A DNA stretch of 64,000 bases, from positions 868,001-932,000 of the forward strand of contig NZ_CP115396.1 of assembly GCF_027625995.1 (NCBI RefSeq), given 5' to 3'. The translations under genes were made by a program, and so were the position numbers. The DNA comes from Hymenobacter yonginensis (GTDB lineage: Bacteria; Bacteroidota; Bacteroidia; Cytophagales; Hymenobacteraceae). Under the pieces are notes generated by a model. That model was not told where the DNA came from, did no database searches, and was given only the letters and a program-made list of their open reading frames with translations. Positions 54,008 to 62,287 of the stretch are shown piece by piece. The first letter of the stretch is position 1; each line of letters starts with the position of its first letter.

Positions 54008-54128
54008 CTCTCCTTGGAAAGGAGGGGTTAGGAGTGGTTGATCTTGCACTGGAATGGTTTCTGGAATTGGCTCTAGTCATCGTTCTTACATCCATCAATC
54101 ACCCTAGCCCCTCCTTTCCAAGGGGGAG
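54008..54128. repeat. Long inverted repeat in the middle of EPS2
   Basis: Arm one (CTCTCCTTGGAAAGGAGGGG, from 54008) pairs with arm two (about 54094-54128, CCCCTCCTTTCCAAGGGGGAG-like) around a 52-bp loop. It resembles the element after the aspartokinase gene in its GGGGTTAGG and CCTAGCCCC cores. Confidence 0.75.
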
Positions 54129-54194
54129 CTAGAGCTAGGATTGAAGGCCGCAATTGGGGTTGAACACCACAACATTCTGTTGCCGATTGCTCAC

Positions 54195-54227
54195 AAAAAA
54201 GCCGGCTGCGGTTCAGGCAGCCGGCTA
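54195..54227 (-). terminator. Rho-independent terminator after the 126-residue gene
   Basis: A 10-bp GC-rich stem (AGCCGGCTGC and its arm) with a 7-nt loop, followed on the minus strand by six T residues, 34 bp past the stop codon. Confidence 0.9.
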
Positions 54228-54260
54228 TAAAGCGTGGGTACTAGTGGAGTCAGGGTCGAG

Positions 54261-54641
54261 TCATTTGCGGGAGGGGATAAGGATGGCCATCCAGCGCTTG
54301 GTGCCAGCTTTTTTGGCTTGCTCCGAGGAGCTGAACTGGGTGCGCGGCATAGAGTCGCGCTTGCCGGCACCGGCGGCGGGCTTGCGCTTGTGGTGCAGCA
54401 CAAGGCCCTTGTGGGTGTGCTGCCGGCAGCCGCGCCGCACCCGTATTACGTCCTGAAAAGGGCCGGGGCCGTTGGCAACCAGCATGGCGGGTACTTCCGC
54501 CGGGCCGTCCGCCTCCACCAGGTAGTCGCTTTCCGACAGGGCCTGGTCGGTGAGCTGGGGCGAGATAATGCGGGAGATGATCAGAAGGCTCATCAAAGCG
54601 GCTAGGCGCGCGAGGAGCATAAGGGAACTGACTGCATGCAT
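54261..54641 (-). CDS. Small exported protein of unknown function inside EPS2
   Basis: A 126-residue protein. The N-terminus (LMLLARLAALMSLLIISRI) is a signal peptide or membrane anchor. The remainder is basic, with RRGCRQHTHKGLVLHHKRKP and an Arg/Lys end (KRDSMPRTQFSSSEQAKKAG). No family is recognised. It lies between two halves of EPS2, has its own terminator, and is separated from both neighbours by more than 150 bp, so it is probably expressed independently or divides the locus into two transcription units. Confidence 0.65.
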   Translation of the reverse strand: MHAVSSLMLLARLAALMSLLIISRIISPQLTDQALSESDYLVEADGPAEVPAMLVANGPGPFQDVIRVRRGCRQHTHKGLVLHHKRKPAAGAGKRDSMPRTQFSSSEQAKKAGTKRWMAILIPSRK

Positions 54642-54798
54642 GCGGCGAAAGAAAATGGAGTGGAAAATAAACCGGTACCGGGCGGGGCAACGGCAGGAAA
54701 GAAGCAGGAAGTCAGCGGCCCGGGGCGGACATACCGGTGGCGGGCCGCTCCGGAAATCGGAGTGGCAGCACGCAGGGCAGAGGCTCGGCGAGGCTTAG

Positions 54799-56064
54799 CT
54801 AATCAGAGAGAAACAGGCGCTCCGGCACCGTCAGGCGCGGGCTCACGCGCAGGCTCACGAGCAGAATCAGGAACTGGTAGAACAGGATGCCGTAGTTGGT
54901 CTGGCCGAAGATGCCGAACTCCGTAACCGAGTTGATCAGCAGCGGAATAAACAGGCCGATAAACAGCAGGCGCTGCGTGCGTTCCGGCGTGGTGGCAAAG
55001 CCGCGCAGCGTAAACCACAGCTGCGCCAGCACCAGCCCAAAGCCCACCAGCCCCAGGTTCATGAGCACTTGAATGAAGGTGTTGTGGGTCATTTGGGCGG
55101 CGTAGGTGTGGGTGCTCTGGAAATAGTCGGTGTAGGCGATGCGCATGAAGCCGAAGCCCAGCAGCGGCTCCTTGGGCAGGCCCTCCGTAAGCAGCGCCTC
55201 CCAGAAGGGCAGCCGGCCGGTCAGGCTCATCACCTCACTTACCCCGCCCTGCTTGATGAACACCGTCTGGACCACCACTGGCACGGCCAGCAGCACCGCC
55301 GCCATACCGGCCAGCCGCAGCCGGGCGTTGCCGGAGTTCCAGAGGTAGAACAACGCCACCAGCAGCAGCCCGATCAGGGAGGAGCGGGAGCCGGTGAGCA
55401 CCAGGGCGTACACCACGGGCAGCATTTTGAGCACCGCAAGCACGGGCCGCTGGCGGTTCAGCAGCTCGGGCAGCAGGCAGGCCACGCACACGCCGCACAG
55501 CATCCCCAGCTCGTTGGGGTTCATCAGAAAGCCCCCGAGGCGGGCTTCCTCGCCGCCGTGCGTGAGGCGGTAGAACACGTCGGGCGCCACCACCATGCCC
55601 ACCAGAAAGCCCACAATCAGAATCCAGGAGGTGGTGGCCAGCACGCGGTGCAGGCGCAGGCTGCTGCCCGGGAAGTAGGTGCCGAGCAGCAGAAAGCACT
55701 TCACGAAGTAGTAGGCAAACACAAAGCTTTCCACGTCCATGAGCAGCTGCAGCAGCGAGTAGCCCGGGGCCGTCGACCACATGACGGAGGCCGCGCCCAG
55801 CAGCAGGTAGGCGCTGTAGAACAGCGGCGCCAGGCTGTTTTGCCATTGGAACGAGGCAACGGCCCCGCGGTGCAGCACCCGCCGGTAGAGGGCGTAGGTG
55901 GCCATGGTCATGCCCACGCGGCTGATGGTTTTGAACACCTGCGTGAAAGCCACACTGTCGCTCCAGGTGAAGAAGCCGGCCAGCTTGATGAGCAGCACCA
56001 GCGTAAGCAGCACCTGCATGCTGCGCAGGAAGGGGCGGTGGTTGGGGGCCGTGGCGTTATGCAT
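54799..56064 (-). CDS. O-antigen ligase/polymerase-like membrane protein (Wzy candidate, EPS2)
   Basis: A 421-residue protein with about eleven hydrophobic segments. The loop with TGRLPFWEALLTEGLPKEPLLGFGFMR and TYAAQMTHNTFIQVLMNLG is the Wzy_C/O-antigen ligase signature, with the HN pair in the second half. It is the EPS2 polymerase candidate. It overlaps the upstream GT4 gene by 8 bp. It is not closely similar to the EPS1 polymerase beyond the family motif, so the two loci likely make different repeat units. Confidence 0.86.
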   Translation of the reverse strand: MHNATAPNHRPFLRSMQVLLTLVLLIKLAGFFTWSDSVAFTQVFKTISRVGMTMATYALYRRVLHRGAVASFQWQNSLAPLFYSAYLLLGAASVMWSTAPGYSLLQLLMDVESFVFAYYFVKCFLLLGTYFPGSSLRLHRVLATTSWILIVGFLVGMVVAPDVFYRLTHGGEEARLGGFLMNPNELGMLCGVCVACLLPELLNRQRPVLAVLKMLPVVYALVLTGSRSSLIGLLLVALFYLWNSGNARLRLAGMAAVLLAVPVVVQTVFIKQGGVSEVMSLTGRLPFWEALLTEGLPKEPLLGFGFMRIAYTDYFQSTHTYAAQMTHNTFIQVLMNLGLVGFGLVLAQLWFTLRGFATTPERTQRLLFIGLFIPLLINSVTEFGIFGQTNYGILFYQFLILLVSLRVSPRLTVPERLFLSD

Positions 56065-57181
56065 GGCAGGCGCGCTGATACATACTGTGGTACTGGGTCA
56101 GGAGCTGCGGCCAGGCAAAAGCCGTGGCTACCATGTGCTGGCTGTGCAGGCCGCGCTGCTGCCGGGTGGTGCTGCGCCACTGCTGGTGCATCTGCTGCAG
56201 GCTGGTAGCCAGCTGCGTCGGTTTTGCCTCGGGCAGCACCTGGCCGCACTCATATTGGCGCACATAGCTGCCCAGGTTGGTGGCCTCGGTCACCACGCAC
56301 GGAATGCCCAGCGCGGCCGCCTCCAGCACGGCCGTGGGCAGGCCCTCGTAGTGCGAGGTGTGGGCAAAAACATCGAGCTGGCTGAGCAGCGCCAGCTTTT
56401 CGGGCCCGAAGCGGCTGCCCAGCACGTGCACCGTGCCGGCCGGCACGGCCGAGGCCCAGGTTTCCACCTTGGCGCGGTCGGGCCCGTCGCCGATGATCCA
56501 GAGCTCGGCATCGGGGCGGGTGCGGGCAAACTCGCCGAAGCCCGTAATCAGGCAGTGCAGGCCCTTGTGGTTGTCGTCGAGGCGGCCGCAGAAGCCCACC
56601 CGGAATATCTCGGCCGAGGCGGTGCGCGGCCAGATGGTTTCACTGGGGTTGACCTCGTAGCCGTAGGGCAGCAGGCAGGGGTTGAGGCCGGGCAGCCGGC
56701 GCTGCAGGCCCTGCACCTCGCTTTGGCCCAGGCAGTGCACCTGCGCGGCATTCTGCAGCACAAACTGCTCACACACGCTCAGGTACACACGCTTCACGAG
56801 GCCGTTTTTGCGCATGGCCTGGGTGCTGTAGCTGCCGTGGGGCGTCAGCACGTACGGGACGCCCAGCGCTTTCAGCTGCCGGGCCGCCGAGTAGTAGGCC
56901 GGCACGAAACCGCCATGCAGGTGCACCACGGCCGGGGCCTGCACCGCCGCCAGCGCCGCCAGCAGCTCCCGCGACAGCTGAAACGGCGTGCGCTGTGCCC
57001 GGAACAGCCGCGTCAGGAATTCGTGGCGGGGGTGGCCGGCTTCCACGTCGCGGGTGATGCCCCACACTTCCACGTCCCAGCCGGCGCGGTGCTGCTGCGT
57101 GGCCAGGGCGTGTACCACCTTGTTCACGCCGTTCATGCGCTCGGGATTGGCTTTGCCCAAGATCAGGTGAATAACTTTCAT
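56057..57181 (-). CDS. Family 4 glycosyltransferase (EPS2)
   Basis: A 374-residue GT-B protein. MKVIHLILGKANPERMNGVNKVVHALATQ starts the acceptor domain, APAVVHLHGGFVPAYYSAARQL and VLTPHGSYS follow, and FGFCGRLDDNHKGLHCLI-like text (FRVGFCGRLDDNHKG) with EGLPTAVLEAAALGIPCVV marks the donor domain and E-x7-E site. It overlaps its neighbours on both sides (8 and 4 bp), so translation is coupled. Its sugar is unknown. Confidence 0.9.
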   Translation of the reverse strand: MKVIHLILGKANPERMNGVNKVVHALATQQHRAGWDVEVWGITRDVEAGHPRHEFLTRLFRAQRTPFQLSRELLAALAAVQAPAVVHLHGGFVPAYYSAARQLKALGVPYVLTPHGSYSTQAMRKNGLVKRVYLSVCEQFVLQNAAQVHCLGQSEVQGLQRRLPGLNPCLLPYGYEVNPSETIWPRTASAEIFRVGFCGRLDDNHKGLHCLITGFGEFARTRPDAELWIIGDGPDRAKVETWASAVPAGTVHVLGSRFGPEKLALLSQLDVFAHTSHYEGLPTAVLEAAALGIPCVVTEATNLGSYVRQYECGQVLPEAKPTQLATSLQQMHQQWRSTTRQQRGLHSQHMVATAFAWPQLLTQYHSMYQRACHA

Positions 57182-58473
57182 TGCGTTTTGAGTTGGGCCG
57201 GGCCCGGATTAATTGGAAGAAGTTCGGCCTGCGCCCGCCACACGGCCAGAGCCCAGTACAGGCCCATCGTGAGCTGGGCCGCAATCCAGCCGAGCACCAC
57301 GCCGCTGGCCTGCCAGTGCGCCACTAGCCCACGGGCCAGCGCAAACGACACCACGATGCTCAAGGCGTAGCCAATGAAATAGGGCCGGGCATTGTGCAGC
57401 AGCCGCACCGTAAGCCGAAGCGGATACACCAGCAGAATCACCACGTAGAGCACGCAGCACCAGCGCAGCACGGCGGCATTGGCGGCGCTGCCGGCCTGCA
57501 GCCAGCCCACAATAGGCCCGGCCAGCCCAAACAGCAGCCCGATGGGACCAGCCGCCAGCAGCAGCATGGTGCGCCGCAACCGGGCACGCTGCTGCACAAA
57601 CAGCTGGGGCTGGCTGCGGAAGCTGTGGCTGAGTTTAGGCAGCGCGTAGTTTTCCACGGCCTGCAGGCCCACGTTGAGCACGCCCATAAACGTCTGGGCC
57701 AGGCGCAGAATCCCCAGCATGGAGGCGCTGCCCGCGAAGCCGGCAAACACCAGCAGCGCGTTCGACGAGGCCCACTGCAGCAGTACCGTCGGGAGCAGCC
57801 ACCGTGCCTGCTGCCCGTGGCGGGCGGCAAAGGCCAGCGTGGTGCGCAGCGGCAGCTGCCAGCGCAGCCCCAGTGCCCGGGCCGAAAGTGCCAGCGCCGG
57901 CACCGTCGTCAGGCCCACCACCCACAGCACCGCCGCCAACGACGGTGCCCCGGGCTGCAGCGCCCAGTACAGCAGCACCAGCAGCTGCCCGCCCGCCGAC
58001 ACTAGGTCGCTGAGCAGGGCCACTTGCACCCGGCCTTCCGTGAGCAGCAGCTTACGGGCCGTGTCCTGGGCGCCGGCGGCTACCAAACACACCAGAAACG
58101 CGGGCAGCGCCGTGGTATCGTAGGGGAGCAGCAGCGTGGCGGCCGCTACGGCTGCCACAGCCAGCAGGCTGAACGTGAACTGCATGCCCAGCAGCGCCTG
58201 CCGGTAGGCGGGCTGCTGCGCCGGGCTGGTGTCGCCGTGCACCAGCTGCATGGGCTGGCTGATGAGGGCGCCCTGCACCGCCAGAGCCAGCAGCAGCACC
58301 AGCTGCCAGGCGCTGTAGGCCCCAAAAGTGGCCAGCCCGCACAGCTTGGCCAGGAAGATGTTGGTCAGGAATGAGGTGGCGCTGACCACTGCCTGGCCCG
58401 CCACCACCCAGTAGCGGGCCGGCAGGGCGGCCACCCTATGCCGTAGCGGGGGCGCCAGCAGGGCGGGGAGCAT
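57178..58473 (-). CDS. Polysaccharide flippase, Wzx-like (EPS2)
   Basis: A 431-residue membrane protein with about twelve helices. VVSATSFLTNIFLAKLCGLATFGAYSAW is the first-helix pattern of MOP-superfamily flippases, and ISQPMQLVHGD and FVQQRARLRRTMLL belong to loops between helices. It should move the EPS2 lipid-linked unit across the inner membrane. It overlaps the co-polymerase gene by 38 bp, so both start and stop lie inside neighbouring genes. It belongs to a different subgroup from the WzxC-like protein of EPS1. Confidence 0.85.
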   Translation of the reverse strand: MLPALLAPPLRHRVAALPARYWVVAGQAVVSATSFLTNIFLAKLCGLATFGAYSAWQLVLLLALAVQGALISQPMQLVHGDTSPAQQPAYRQALLGMQFTFSLLAVAAVAAATLLLPYDTTALPAFLVCLVAAGAQDTARKLLLTEGRVQVALLSDLVSAGGQLLVLLYWALQPGAPSLAAVLWVVGLTTVPALALSARALGLRWQLPLRTTLAFAARHGQQARWLLPTVLLQWASSNALLVFAGFAGSASMLGILRLAQTFMGVLNVGLQAVENYALPKLSHSFRSQPQLFVQQRARLRRTMLLLAAGPIGLLFGLAGPIVGWLQAGSAANAAVLRWCCVLYVVILLVYPLRLTVRLLHNARPYFIGYALSIVVSFALARGLVAHWQASGVVLGWIAAQLTMGLYWALAVWRAQAELLPINPGPAQLKTQ

Positions 58474-60556
58474 CAGCGAATTTCCAGCTGGCCTGCCGGA
58501 CCTGGCGCTTGCGCAGCAGGTGCCACAGGCCCGGCTCGTAGCCTTCCCGGTTCAGGCAGAAGTACACGTTTGGCAGCTTGTACTCGTCTACCAGCAGCTC
58601 CAGCTCGTGCAGGCGGTGCAGCGGCGTGGCGCAGCTGTCAATCAGCACCAAGTTCACGTCGGCACCGGCCATCACGGCCAGGCTGTGACTGTCGTCGTCG
58701 AGGGGCAGGTTGTGCACCAGCAGCAGCTCCGTGGGCATGGCCGCCGGGTCCGGCGACTGCGGATCGGCGATGCGCAGGCCGCGCACCTTCTTGCCCTGCG
58801 ACTGCAGCGCCGCGCTCAGGTTCTCAAACACAAATCGCTGGCCTTCTTCTTCGGTGAACGACGTCACGACCAGCTTCTGGCCCAGCGAGAGCAGGCCTTT
58901 CAGCTCCAGGCGCGTGGTGAGCTGCCGGAAATAAGCGGCGCGCTGCGCGGCAGCCGGCAGAAACGGAATGCTGGCGGCCAGCGGAATGCGCGACTCCCTC
59001 TGCACATGCATCGTGTTGGTAGGCGTGGCGCGGATGGCGGCCAGCAAATACACCAGCCCAATGCCAACCACCATGCCCAGGAAGCCCGACACCAGCACAA
59101 TCAGCGTGCGGTTCGGCGACACGGGGTCGTTGGCGGGTACGCCCTCCGAGATGATGCGGTGCGACGAAGTAGGGGTGGCCTTGGCAATTTCGGCCTCCGT
59201 TTTCTTCTCGTGCAGCATCGTGTAGAGCTTCTCATTGAGCTGGAAGTTGCGCTCCAGAATGGCCATGTTCTTCTCGCGGGTCGGCAACCCCACAAACACC
59301 TGCTCCGACTGCCGGATGGTCTGGTCGATTTCGCGGTAGCGGATGGTGAGGGCGTTGCGCGTGTTCTTGATGCTTTCCAGCAGGTAGCTGTTCAGGTCGG
59401 CCATTTTCTGGTCGATGGCCACTACTTTCTCGTCTTCGGGCTTGAAGCGCAGCAGCAGGTCGCGGCGGTCGGCCTGCAGATCCTTCATCTTCTTCACGAT
59501 GTCATTGGAGAGCAGGTCGTTGAAGGCCTCGAAGGTGGGGGCCAGCTCCAGCACGTTTTTCTCGCCCGAGCGCATATAGCGGTACAGGTCGTTGGCGGCG
59601 GCCAGGCTCATGTTGAGGTTGGCGCGCTGCAGCTTCATTTCCGCAATCTTGTGCAGCTCGGTGTCGGTTTCCTGCCCGATGTTCACGATGCGCTTCTGGT
59701 CGCGGTAGCCCTCAATGGAGTTTTCCGAGCGGGCCAGGTTGGCGCCCACCGACTGCAGCTGCCGGTCGATGAAATCGACGGTGGTGTTGGCCACTTTGTA
59801 CTTGTTTTCCAGGTAGTCGGCCATGTATGTGGCCGTGAGGGCATTCACCAGGTCGGCGGCCTTTTCCGGCACCGCGCTCCGGAAGCTCACCCGAATCACG
59901 GCCACGTCCTTATCTACGCTGGTGATGTCGAGGCGCTCCAGCACGTCCTGCATCAGCTGGGCGCGCGAGTGCTGCACAAACTCGTAGTTGTCCTGCAGCT
60001 CCAGGCCGGGCTTGGCGCTGAGCAGCTGCTGGTTTTTGCCAATCACGATGTCGGCGCCGGCGCAGTGCAGGCGCTGGCCGAAGCGGCCGTTGAGCGTTTC
60101 GCCGCCCGGCGTCGTCAGCGCGAACCGGTCGGCCGACTGAATTTCCAGCTGGAAGGGCTCGTCCTGCCACAGCGCGTTGTAGAGCTGCAGGTTCACCGAA
60201 AACGGGCTTTCGCGGTACATTTCCGTCTTCCGGATTTCGCCTACCCGGTAGGTGCTCACGTCGAAGGCCAGCCGGTCGAGGGCTTTGCTCACCAGCATCC
60301 GCGACTTAAGCAGCTCTACCTCGGCGCCGGTCTTGTTGTTGGGCGAGAAGGCGTCGGTGGTTTTCACCAGGTTGCTGTTCACGGCGCTTTCGTTGGCTTC
60401 CGCCAGCCGGATTTTGGCCGTGCTTTCGTACACCGGCGTGGTGTAGCGCAGGTATTGCACGGCGGCCAGCATGGCCAGGCCCATGCAAAGCAAAATCAGG
60501 GGCAGGCCGCGCCAGAGCGGGCGCAGCACCCGCAGGTTGTTGGTTAGCTCGTTCAT
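58436..60556 (-). CDS. Polysaccharide co-polymerase with degenerate kinase domain (EPS2)
   Basis: A 706-residue inner-membrane protein. The Wzz domain begins with a helix near residues 17-36; the periplasmic part is a long coiled coil with the GNVR-type segment (GLPTREKNMAILERNFQLNEKLY), and the second helix is at 485-508. The cytoplasmic part (from about 520) follows the order of a BY-kinase, but every functional motif is lost: the Walker A position reads TSFTEEEGQR (565-574, Lys replaced by Gln), the Walker A' position reads GLRIADPQSP, and the Walker B region reads LVLIDSCATP. The tail has no tyrosine cluster. It should still shape chain length, but it cannot bind ATP in the usual way. Confidence 0.88.
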   Translation of the reverse strand: MNELTNNLRVLRPLWRGLPLILLCMGLAMLAAVQYLRYTTPVYESTAKIRLAEANESAVNSNLVKTTDAFSPNNKTGAEVELLKSRMLVSKALDRLAFDVSTYRVGEIRKTEMYRESPFSVNLQLYNALWQDEPFQLEIQSADRFALTTPGGETLNGRFGQRLHCAGADIVIGKNQQLLSAKPGLELQDNYEFVQHSRAQLMQDVLERLDITSVDKDVAVIRVSFRSAVPEKAADLVNALTATYMADYLENKYKVANTTVDFIDRQLQSVGANLARSENSIEGYRDQKRIVNIGQETDTELHKIAEMKLQRANLNMSLAAANDLYRYMRSGEKNVLELAPTFEAFNDLLSNDIVKKMKDLQADRRDLLLRFKPEDEKVVAIDQKMADLNSYLLESIKNTRNALTIRYREIDQTIRQSEQVFVGLPTREKNMAILERNFQLNEKLYTMLHEKKTEAEIAKATPTSSHRIISEGVPANDPVSPNRTLIVLVSGFLGMVVGIGLVYLLAAIRATPTNTMHVQRESRIPLAASIPFLPAAAQRAAYFRQLTTRLELKGLLSLGQKLVVTSFTEEEGQRFVFENLSAALQSQGKKVRGLRIADPQSPDPAAMPTELLLVHNLPLDDDSHSLAVMAGADVNLVLIDSCATPLHRLHELELLVDEYKLPNVYFCLNREGYEPGLWHLLRKRQVRQASWKFADAPRPAGAPATA

Positions 60557-61293
60557 AGCGAAAACAGCAGGCGGGTAAAGACGATGATGGCGGTCATGCT
60601 GGAGGCAATGGCCAGCGTGGAGCCCGATTTCTTATCGAACTGCTTGCCGGTGCGAGCGGGCACGTATATCACGTCGCCGGGCAGCACCACCACGTTTTTG
60701 AGGTCGAAATTCTCGATGCGGGTCAGGTCCACTTCAATCTCATGGGTTTCGGTGCCGCTGGCGCGCAGCACGCGCAGGTGCTCCTTGTCGGCATGGATGC
60801 TGAAGTCGCCGGCGCGGCCCAGCACTTCCACCAGCGTGTTGCGCTCTTTCTCCAGCAGCTGCGTGCCGGGCGTATTTACCTCGCCGAGCACCGTAATTTC
60901 CTTGTTCAGCACCTTGATGTTCACCTGCGGATTCACAATCCACTGGCTCAGCACCTGCTTGAGGTTGTTTTCGGCGTCCTGAATGGTGAGGCCTTCCACC
61001 GGAAACGCGCCCACTTTGGGCAGGGCGATTTTGCCGTTCACGTCAACCAGCAGCCACTTGCCGTAGATTTCGTTGGAGTTGTAGATGCTGTAGATCGAGC
61101 CTACGCTCAACTCCTCGTGGTCCCAGACGCTTACGCTCAGCTTATCGTCTTTGCGGATCTGGTACTGGTAGTCGGGGTCCAGCGTCAGGCGCTTATACTC
61201 GGTGTGGCTCGACGACTGAAACAGGTTTTGAGTGCAGCCGGTCAGCAGGCTTAGCAGCAGGAGCAGTAGCCCCAGGGGTAGGTGTTTTTGCAT
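60553..61293 (-). CDS. wza: Outer-membrane polysaccharide export lipoprotein, Wza-like (EPS2)
   Basis: A 246-residue protein with the lipobox LTGC (C20). The Poly_export domain is seen in YQIRKDDKLSVSVWDHEELS and DVNGKIALPKVGAFPVEGLTIQDAE, and an SLBB-like part in KEITVLGEVNTPGTQLLEKERNT. The end (LAIASSMTAIIVFTRLLF) is hydrophobic. It is the outer-membrane channel for EPS2 polymer. Its stop overlaps the start of the co-polymerase gene by 4 bp, and it begins 4 bp after the receiver gene, so the three are cotranscribed. Confidence 0.92.
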   Translation of the reverse strand: MQKHLPLGLLLLLLSLLTGCTQNLFQSSSHTEYKRLTLDPDYQYQIRKDDKLSVSVWDHEELSVGSIYSIYNSNEIYGKWLLVDVNGKIALPKVGAFPVEGLTIQDAENNLKQVLSQWIVNPQVNIKVLNKEITVLGEVNTPGTQLLEKERNTLVEVLGRAGDFSIHADKEHLRVLRASGTETHEIEVDLTRIENFDLKNVVVLPGDVIYVPARTGKQFDKKSGSTLAIASSMTAIIVFTRLLFSL

Positions 61294-61297
61294 GATA

Positions 61298-61783
61298 TTA
61301 AATGTTGTTGAGCGTCAGCCCCCCCACCAGCAGGCAGGCGAAGCTCATGAAGTTGAAAAAGGACAAAAGGCGGGAAGGGCGGTTGGGCTGCTTGCGGGCC
61401 AGCATGGTGCGCATCAGCTTGATTTTGGCCAGCACGCTGCCAATCTTGGCGGCCAGCTGCTCATCCTTGACGATGTAGTCGAAGGCCCCGAACTTGAGCG
61501 ACTCCACGGCCACTTCCACCTGCTGCTGCCCGCTCACGAACACCACGTAGATGTCGGGGTTGAAGCGCTTAATGGCCTTGAGTGTGTCCGTGCCCGACAC
61601 GTTGTCCATCACCTGGTCGAGGAAGATAATGTCGGGTTCCTCGGTCAGGGAGTTCAGGCAGGAGGCTCCGTTTTCAAAGGCGTATACATTGTCGTAGCCA
61701 TTGGTGCGGAGGGCGTGCTCAAGCAACTGCCGACAGAATGGGTCGTCGTCTACCAGAAAGATTTTTTGTTTGTGCTGTCGCAT
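61298..61783 (-). CDS. Receiver protein with C-terminal membrane tail, first gene of EPS2
   Basis: A 161-residue protein. The receiver domain has D12/D13/D14, the phospho-acceptor D56 in IIFLDQVMDNVSG, S/G in FVSGQQ and K in YIVKDEQ. There is no output domain. Residues about 138-158 form a hydrophobic segment (LLSFFNFMSFACLLVGGLTL), predicted to cross or enter the membrane. Receivers with a membrane tail are unusual. As first gene of the EPS2 operon, 4 bp before wza, it may regulate the export complex by contact instead of DNA binding. The ATG at 61783 was chosen over a TTG seven codons upstream. Confidence 0.85.
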   Translation of the reverse strand: MRQHKQKIFLVDDDPFCRQLLEHALRTNGYDNVYAFENGASCLNSLTEEPDIIFLDQVMDNVSGTDTLKAIKRFNPDIYVVFVSGQQQVEVAVESLKFGAFDYIVKDEQLAAKIGSVLAKIKLMRTMLARKQPNRPSRLLSFFNFMSFACLLVGGLTLNNI

Positions 61784-62287
61784 AGTGGTCGTTTTGGTCG
61801 GCAATAGACCAGTTGCGTACCAACTTTGATTTTTGAATTAACTGTATGATTATAAGTGATATATGATTTAATGGATGCCAGTGCCAGGTCTTTTTTGTGG
61901 ACTATGCTCCAGAAAATGGAGCGTTGCGCGCACCTCTGGCACAGTTCGCGCCAGCCGAAAAAGCAGCCCGCCGGGTTGGGGCCCGGACCAAGGTTGCAGG
62001 TGTAGCAAACGTCCTCTGTCACTCCCAATAGGGTAGCTGCCGCACGCGCGGCCGGCTGGCCGGTTGCCCATGCCGTGGCCGGGCGCGTTTTCAGGCATTC
62101 TGCTCCACCAGATAGACGCATTATCCAGTGGCTGGACACTGGTAGGTATATAGCTCTTGATGTAAGTTTTTGATGGATAGGTGAATAAGTGAATGGGCAG
62201 TCGTTGGCCCTGCTTTCGCTAGCGGGGCCCCGAACATTTCCGGCCGACTGAATTCGGCCTCGTCCTTCACCTCATCCCTTTCCCTTT
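61784..62287. other. Divergent intergenic region before EPS2 with one palindrome
   Basis: This 504-bp gap lies between the EPS2 operon and the SBBP-repeat gene, which point apart. The EPS2 side is AT-rich up to about 61880. No exact TAnnTTTG box was found. GCTCCA-GAAAA-TGGAGC at 61906-61922 is a perfect palindrome. Short open frames here do not look protein-like. Confidence 0.5.
61906..61922. promoter_or_regulatory. Palindrome upstream of the EPS2 operon
   Basis: GCTCCA and TGGAGC flank a 5-bp spacer, about 125 bp before the ATG of the receiver gene. The 22 bp around it closely resemble the sequence at 37752-37773 (both contain CTATGCTCCAG). Confidence 0.4.

Noticed and set aside
53829-54098. 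An open frame on the minus strand of 89 codons between two EPS2 parts.
   Set aside because: It runs across one arm of an inverted repeat, is Arg/Pro-rich without any domain, and has no supporting signals.
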